Source: GCA-002726655 sp046582185 (GTDB lineage Bacteria; Pseudomonadota; Gammaproteobacteria; Pseudomonadales; Azotimanducaceae). Taken from it: DNA of 64,000 nt. The position numbers and the translations under genes were made by a program. The stretch's first letter is position 1; each line of letters starts with the position of its first letter. The notes under the pieces were generated by a model. The model ran no database searches and was not told where the DNA came from. It saw nothing but the letters and a program-made list of their open reading frames with translations. Below, piece by piece: positions 60,992 to 64,000 of this stretch. The DNA lies in NCBI GenBank assembly GCA_046582185.1, contig JAYGEX010000013.1:145579-209578 (forward strand), read 5' to 3'.

Positions 60992-63186
60992 AAACGGTTA
61001 ATTTATCCAGAAGGAACTTCCTTCAAACCAGCGGTATTTTAGGCGGCGGCCTCGTCATTGGTTTTTCGCTCGGAGGCTGTTCATCAAATGAAATCCCCAT
61101 TGAGCTTGCTGAGGGCGGCTTAATTCCGAATGCTTTTTTGCAGATTACGCCTGACAACAAGATTACGTTTTATTGTCCCAGAGACGAAATGGGCCAGGGC
61201 GTGACAACAGGTCTTGGCACATTAATCGGTGAAGAGCTCGATATTCACCCTGCGGACCTTCACATCGCTTTTGCGGGGGCCCACAGTGACTACAATAATC
61301 CCGACTTTGGCGTGCAGATGACGGGCGGCAGCAGTTCAATCAAAGCCCATTACCTGCAGCTTCGCCAGGCTGGTGCCAATGCGCGCGGCTTAATCCTCGA
61401 TGCAGCGGCAAAGGATCTGGGCGTTGGCCGAAACACCTTGAGTACGCAGAGCGCGCATGTAGTGAGTAATGGCGAACATCATGCTTACGGAAAATTCGTT
61501 GCTACAGCGGCCAAGTTAACAACACCTGAATCTGCGCCATTGAAAACTAATGCTGAATTCAAATACATTGGCCATGATTTTTCCCGCATCGATGCTATGG
61601 CAAAGTCCACTGGCACTGCAGAGTATGGTATAGATATTGACATACCGGGAATGCACCACGCGGTCGTCAGACGATCACCGGTTGCCGGTGCAAAGCTTGT
61701 TTCAGTTGATAAAGCCTTTGCGCAAAATATGCCGGGCGTTACCCATGTCGTAGAGATCTCCAGCGGCATTGCGGTGGTTGCAGAAAAATACTGGCAAGCT
61801 AAAACCGCCGCGGCAAAACTTAAGCCACAATGGGAAGAAGTTGCGCTGGCAAAAGTTAACACTGCCCAGATCCGCCGCGACTACGATACAGCCATGAAAA
61901 ATGATGAAGGGCTGGTCGATACGGACACAGGTGATTTGGAGGCAGGCTTTAAGGCGGCGGCGGAAGTCGTTGAAAGTGAGTATTGGGCGCCCTATCTTGC
62001 ACATGCGCCGCTAGAACCGATGAACGCTGTGGTGCGCATCGAAAACGGAGAAGCCGATGTGTGGTCCGGCACCCAGGGGGTTGGCATGGCGCAAGGGCTT
62101 GTATCACGTTTTTCAGGCATTCCAGTTGAGAAGGTGCGTTCACACAATACTTATCTGGGTGGTGCATTCGGTCGTCGCGGTACCCTTACACATATCATTG
62201 AAGCGACAGAAATTGCGGTCGCCTCCGGCAAGCCTATTCATCTTTTATGGTCGAGGGAGGATGATATCCGGCACGGCGTATACCGGCCCGCATCACTGAT
62301 GAAGATTAAGGCAGGTGTTAATTCAGAGGGTGACATCACTGCCTGGCAGGCGAAGCGTGTCGGCGGCAACATTACGCCGCGCACACTGCAAAACATGATG
62401 CCGGGGATGTTCCCTGGATTGGGTGATGGCACCATCGATTTCATGGTTGGTCTTTCAGCGGACACCTTCAAAGGTTGGTTCGTGGACCCCACCAGTATCG
62501 AGGGGATTTATGAGGATTATGACTTTGAGAACACCATTGTGAATCATGCGACCGTGGAACATGATGTTCCGCTGACATTCTGGCGCTCAGTGGGCCATTC
62601 CTATACCGCATTCGCTAAAGAAGGCGTGATTGAAGAACTAGCAGAGAAAGCAGGTTTGGATTCCGTTGAATTCCGTCTTCGCAACAGTCAAAACAATCCG
62701 AGGCTAAACAATGTGATCAGGGTTGCGAGTGACTATATGAATAAAATGAAACCTGCAGCGGGTCACTATCTCGGATTTGCAGCACATCACTCATTTGCAA
62801 CTGATGTCGCAGAAATCGCCGAAGTATCCGTAGAAAACAACCAGATTAAGGTGCACAAAGTCACTTGCGTGGTTGATTGCGGTATTGCCGTTAATCCGGA
62901 TATCGTCAGGGCCCAAATGGAAGGCGCCGTCATGTACGGCCTAACGGCAGCACTATATGGCAACCTTGAGTTGGAACAAGGCGCATTCAAGGAAAGTAAT
63001 TTTCATGACTATCCTATTTTGCGGATGAACGAAGCACCTGCTGTAGATGTGGTCATTATAGACAGCGGAACGGAGCCGACGGGCGTGGGCGAACCTGGCT
63101 TACCTCCCATTGCACCGGCTGTTGCGAGTGCTGTATTTGCTGCGACCGGGCAAAGGCTGCGAAGTCTGCCTTTGAAACTTGTTTAG
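60988..63186 (+). CDS. Isoquinoline 1-oxidoreductase-like beta subunit, molybdenum hydroxylase
   Basis: A 732-residue large subunit that binds the molybdopterin cofactor. A Tat signal, SRRNFLQTSGILGGGLVIG, starts at residue 7, so the complex is exported folded. The cofactor loop is YLGGAFGRRGTLTH (about residue 391), and the catalytic Glu is in GVGEPGLPPIAPAVASAVF near the end. Substrates of the family include N-heterocycles and aldehydes. It overlaps the alpha subunit. No cytochrome partner or XdhC-like maturation gene follows: a truncated gene and an IS come next. Confidence 0.92.
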   Translation: MKTVNLSRRNFLQTSGILGGGLVIGFSLGGCSSNEIPIELAEGGLIPNAFLQITPDNKITFYCPRDEMGQGVTTGLGTLIGEELDIHPADLHIAFAGAHSDYNNPDFGVQMTGGSSSIKAHYLQLRQAGANARGLILDAAAKDLGVGRNTLSTQSAHVVSNGEHHAYGKFVATAAKLTTPESAPLKTNAEFKYIGHDFSRIDAMAKSTGTAEYGIDIDIPGMHHAVVRRSPVAGAKLVSVDKAFAQNMPGVTHVVEISSGIAVVAEKYWQAKTAAAKLKPQWEEVALAKVNTAQIRRDYDTAMKNDEGLVDTDTGDLEAGFKAAAEVVESEYWAPYLAHAPLEPMNAVVRIENGEADVWSGTQGVGMAQGLVSRFSGIPVEKVRSHNTYLGGAFGRRGTLTHIIEATEIAVASGKPIHLLWSREDDIRHGVYRPASLMKIKAGVNSEGDITAWQAKRVGGNITPRTLQNMMPGMFPGLGDGTIDFMVGLSADTFKGWFVDPTSIEGIYEDYDFENTIVNHATVEHDVPLTFWRSVGHSYTAFAKEGVIEELAEKAGLDSVEFRLRNSQNNPRLNNVIRVASDYMNKMKPAAGHYLGFAAHHSFATDVAEIAEVSVENNQIKVHKVTCVVDCGIAVNPDIVRAQMEGAVMYGLTAALYGNLELEQGAFKESNFHDYPILRMNEAPAVDVVIIDSGTEPTGVGEPGLPPIAPAVASAVFAATGQRLRSLPLKLV

Positions 63187-63364
63187 ACCTGATGACCTCC
63201 AGACCTTGAATATCCACCAGGCAAGGATGTTGCGTCGACCGATTGAAATCACAGCGCTAAAGAGACATCACCCGCCCTACAAAATATCGTGATTCAAGGC
63301 TGCGACATTAATTGATTTTTGATTTGGCACTCTTCTTCATTACATCGCTGGCAGTGACTGTTCA

Positions 63365-63818
63365 TTAGTCCAACCGTTCGAGTCCGGGAAGAACCCAGGT
63401 TCCATTTCGGGCACCGTCGGTGACACCGTACAGCCCGAAAAGGACTAGCAAAGTCGTGTCGCGTTTGGTCGGGATCCAGCTCGTTTCATTGCCAGGAGGT
63501 GCCTTTGGTCCAAAATACACATGCGTCGAACTGTCCGGGTTGACCTTGAGGTCAGTCGTCAAAGACGAGAGCCCTGACCGGATGACGTCCTCGTAGTACA
63601 CGTCGGTGAGCGCGTCATAGGCCATGAACGACCAGAACTGCACGGTCGGCGCGATCGCGGGCACTGTTGCGCGGTAGTTCGTACTACCGTGGAGCAACTC
63701 TCCGGCGCTGTCATAGTTGGTTTTCAAGTAAAGATTTACGCCCGCACCCAGTTTTATGCCGCCACAGCAGACGTATGAATACATGGCGCCACGCAGATTG
63801 TAGTCAAGTATGTCAATT
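63365..63818 (-). pseudogene. DUF1214-domain protein, 5' part removed by an IS21-family element
   Basis: The minus-strand frame reads as the C-terminal part of a DUF1254/DUF1214 protein: LHGSTNYRATVPAIAPTVQFWSFMAYDALTDVYYED, then DSSTHVYFGPKAPPGNETSWIPTK and GLYGVTDGARNGTWVLPGLERLD. About 150 residues remain of some 350-450. The frame enters the end of the IS near 63818, where MGQFWMP is encoded by the IS terminus and is not native. The base composition is visibly richer in GC than in the neighbours, suggesting transfer from another genome. Confidence 0.82.
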
Positions 63819-64000
63819 GGCATCCAAAATTGACCCACTTTGGCGTTTAAAATTGACCTACCCCTGAGGTCTACTTTTTGTGCTTTTGTTGGCTCTGTTT
63901 AAAACGATATGAGTCGTTCTTTGTTTCGATTATTGAGCAATGGTGGGTGATTCTATCCAGCAATGCCGTGGTCATTTTGGCATCCCCAAAAACACTCACC
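63818..64000 (-). mobile_element. Right part of an IS21-family insertion sequence (continues past the window)
   Basis: The end carries two related repeats, GGGTCAATTTTGGATGCCA (minus strand, 63818-63836) and GGTCAATTTTAAACGCCA (63842-63859), as is typical for the multiple terminal repeats of IS21 elements. Behind them lies the 3' end of istB. The other end and istA are outside the window. Confidence 0.85.
63871..64000 (-). CDS. istB: IS21-family ATPase IstB, C-terminal end (partial)
   Basis: The frame from the window edge to a TAG at 63871 reads VSVFGDAKMTTALLDRITHHCSIIETKNDSYRFKQSQQKHKK (split here by position). It matches the end of IstB helper ATPases (FGDxxxATAxLDRLxHHxxxxxxxGxSYR). IstB hands target DNA to the transposase IstA. 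Only about 42 codons are present. Confidence 0.85.
   Translation of the reverse strand, partial: VSVFGDAKMTTALLDRITHHCSIIETKNDSYRFKQSQQKHKK

Noticed and set aside
1..64000. Search for a CRISPR array or known phage-defence cassettes
   Set aside because: No regularly spaced repeats and no cas, restriction-modification or toxin-antitoxin genes are visible. The 42020-42112 array has no spacers.

Overview
The window is about 64 kb of chromosome from a gammaproteobacterium, most likely a marine or environmental member of the Pseudomonadales/Cellvibrionales side. I base this on gene content and order, not on a search. The order bamC-dapA-perM-tusA-bepA-nadA, a tRNA-Lys, then queC-queE-cpoB-pal-tolBARQ-ruvBAC-yebC-aspS is the Pseudomonas-type arrangement. 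All of these proteins are of gammaproteobacterial type.

Layout. (1) 1-7142 is conserved housekeeping: the end of bamC, dapA, a PerM-type permease, a TusA-like protein, a BepA-like M48 protease, nadA, a GshB-like ATP-grasp enzyme and tRNA-Lys(UUU). (2) 7143-24577 is accessory DNA between tRNA-Lys and queC, a known island site in pseudomonads. It holds a LexA-type operator with an unknown gene, a sulfotransferase, an organophosphate-type transporter next to a CDP-alcohol phosphatidyltransferase and a cytidylyltransferase, a Baeyer-Villiger-type monooxygenase, several small enzymes, and an unusual number of broken genes (GNAT, VOC, LysE, MFS). It also holds the most interesting gene, an exported HMA-thioredoxin protein at 20658-21377. 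Its two in-frame UGA codons fall on the two cysteines of the metal-binding CxxC motif, so it reads best as a selenoprotein with a UxxU motif. (3) 24578-36405 is core: queuosine genes, the Tol-Pal envelope system without ybgC, RuvABC, YebC, AspS and an FmdB zinc ribbon with a long serine tail. (4) 36406-56463 is mixed housekeeping and metabolism: an HU-type protein, ProS, a TlpA thioredoxin, YihY, ArsC, PrpE, MiaE, ArgC, an aminotransferase, a sodium symporter and a DEAD-box helicase. A FecR-type lipoprotein interrupted by an amber codon closes this part. (5) 56464-64000 is metabolic and accessory: a PaaX-type regulator and fatty acid desaturase probably transcribed together behind a perfect 24-bp palindrome, two CaiB-type CoA-transferases in the wider right half, an IorAB-type molybdenum hydroxylase, and a DUF1214 gene cut by the end of an IS21-family element that runs off the right edge.

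How the genes work together. TolQRAB-Pal-CpoB and the BAM lipoprotein maintain the outer membrane. RuvABC resolves Holliday junctions. QueC and QueE make the queuosine precursor. OPA-like transporter, cytidylyltransferase and CDP-alcohol phosphatidyltransferase could form a route that imports a phosphorylated alcohol, activates it with CTP and builds it into lipid. PrpE, the CaiB proteins and the desaturase point to acyl-CoA and fatty acid metabolism. No selenocysteine machinery (selA, selB, selC, selD) lies in the window, so the selenoprotein call depends on the rest of the genome.
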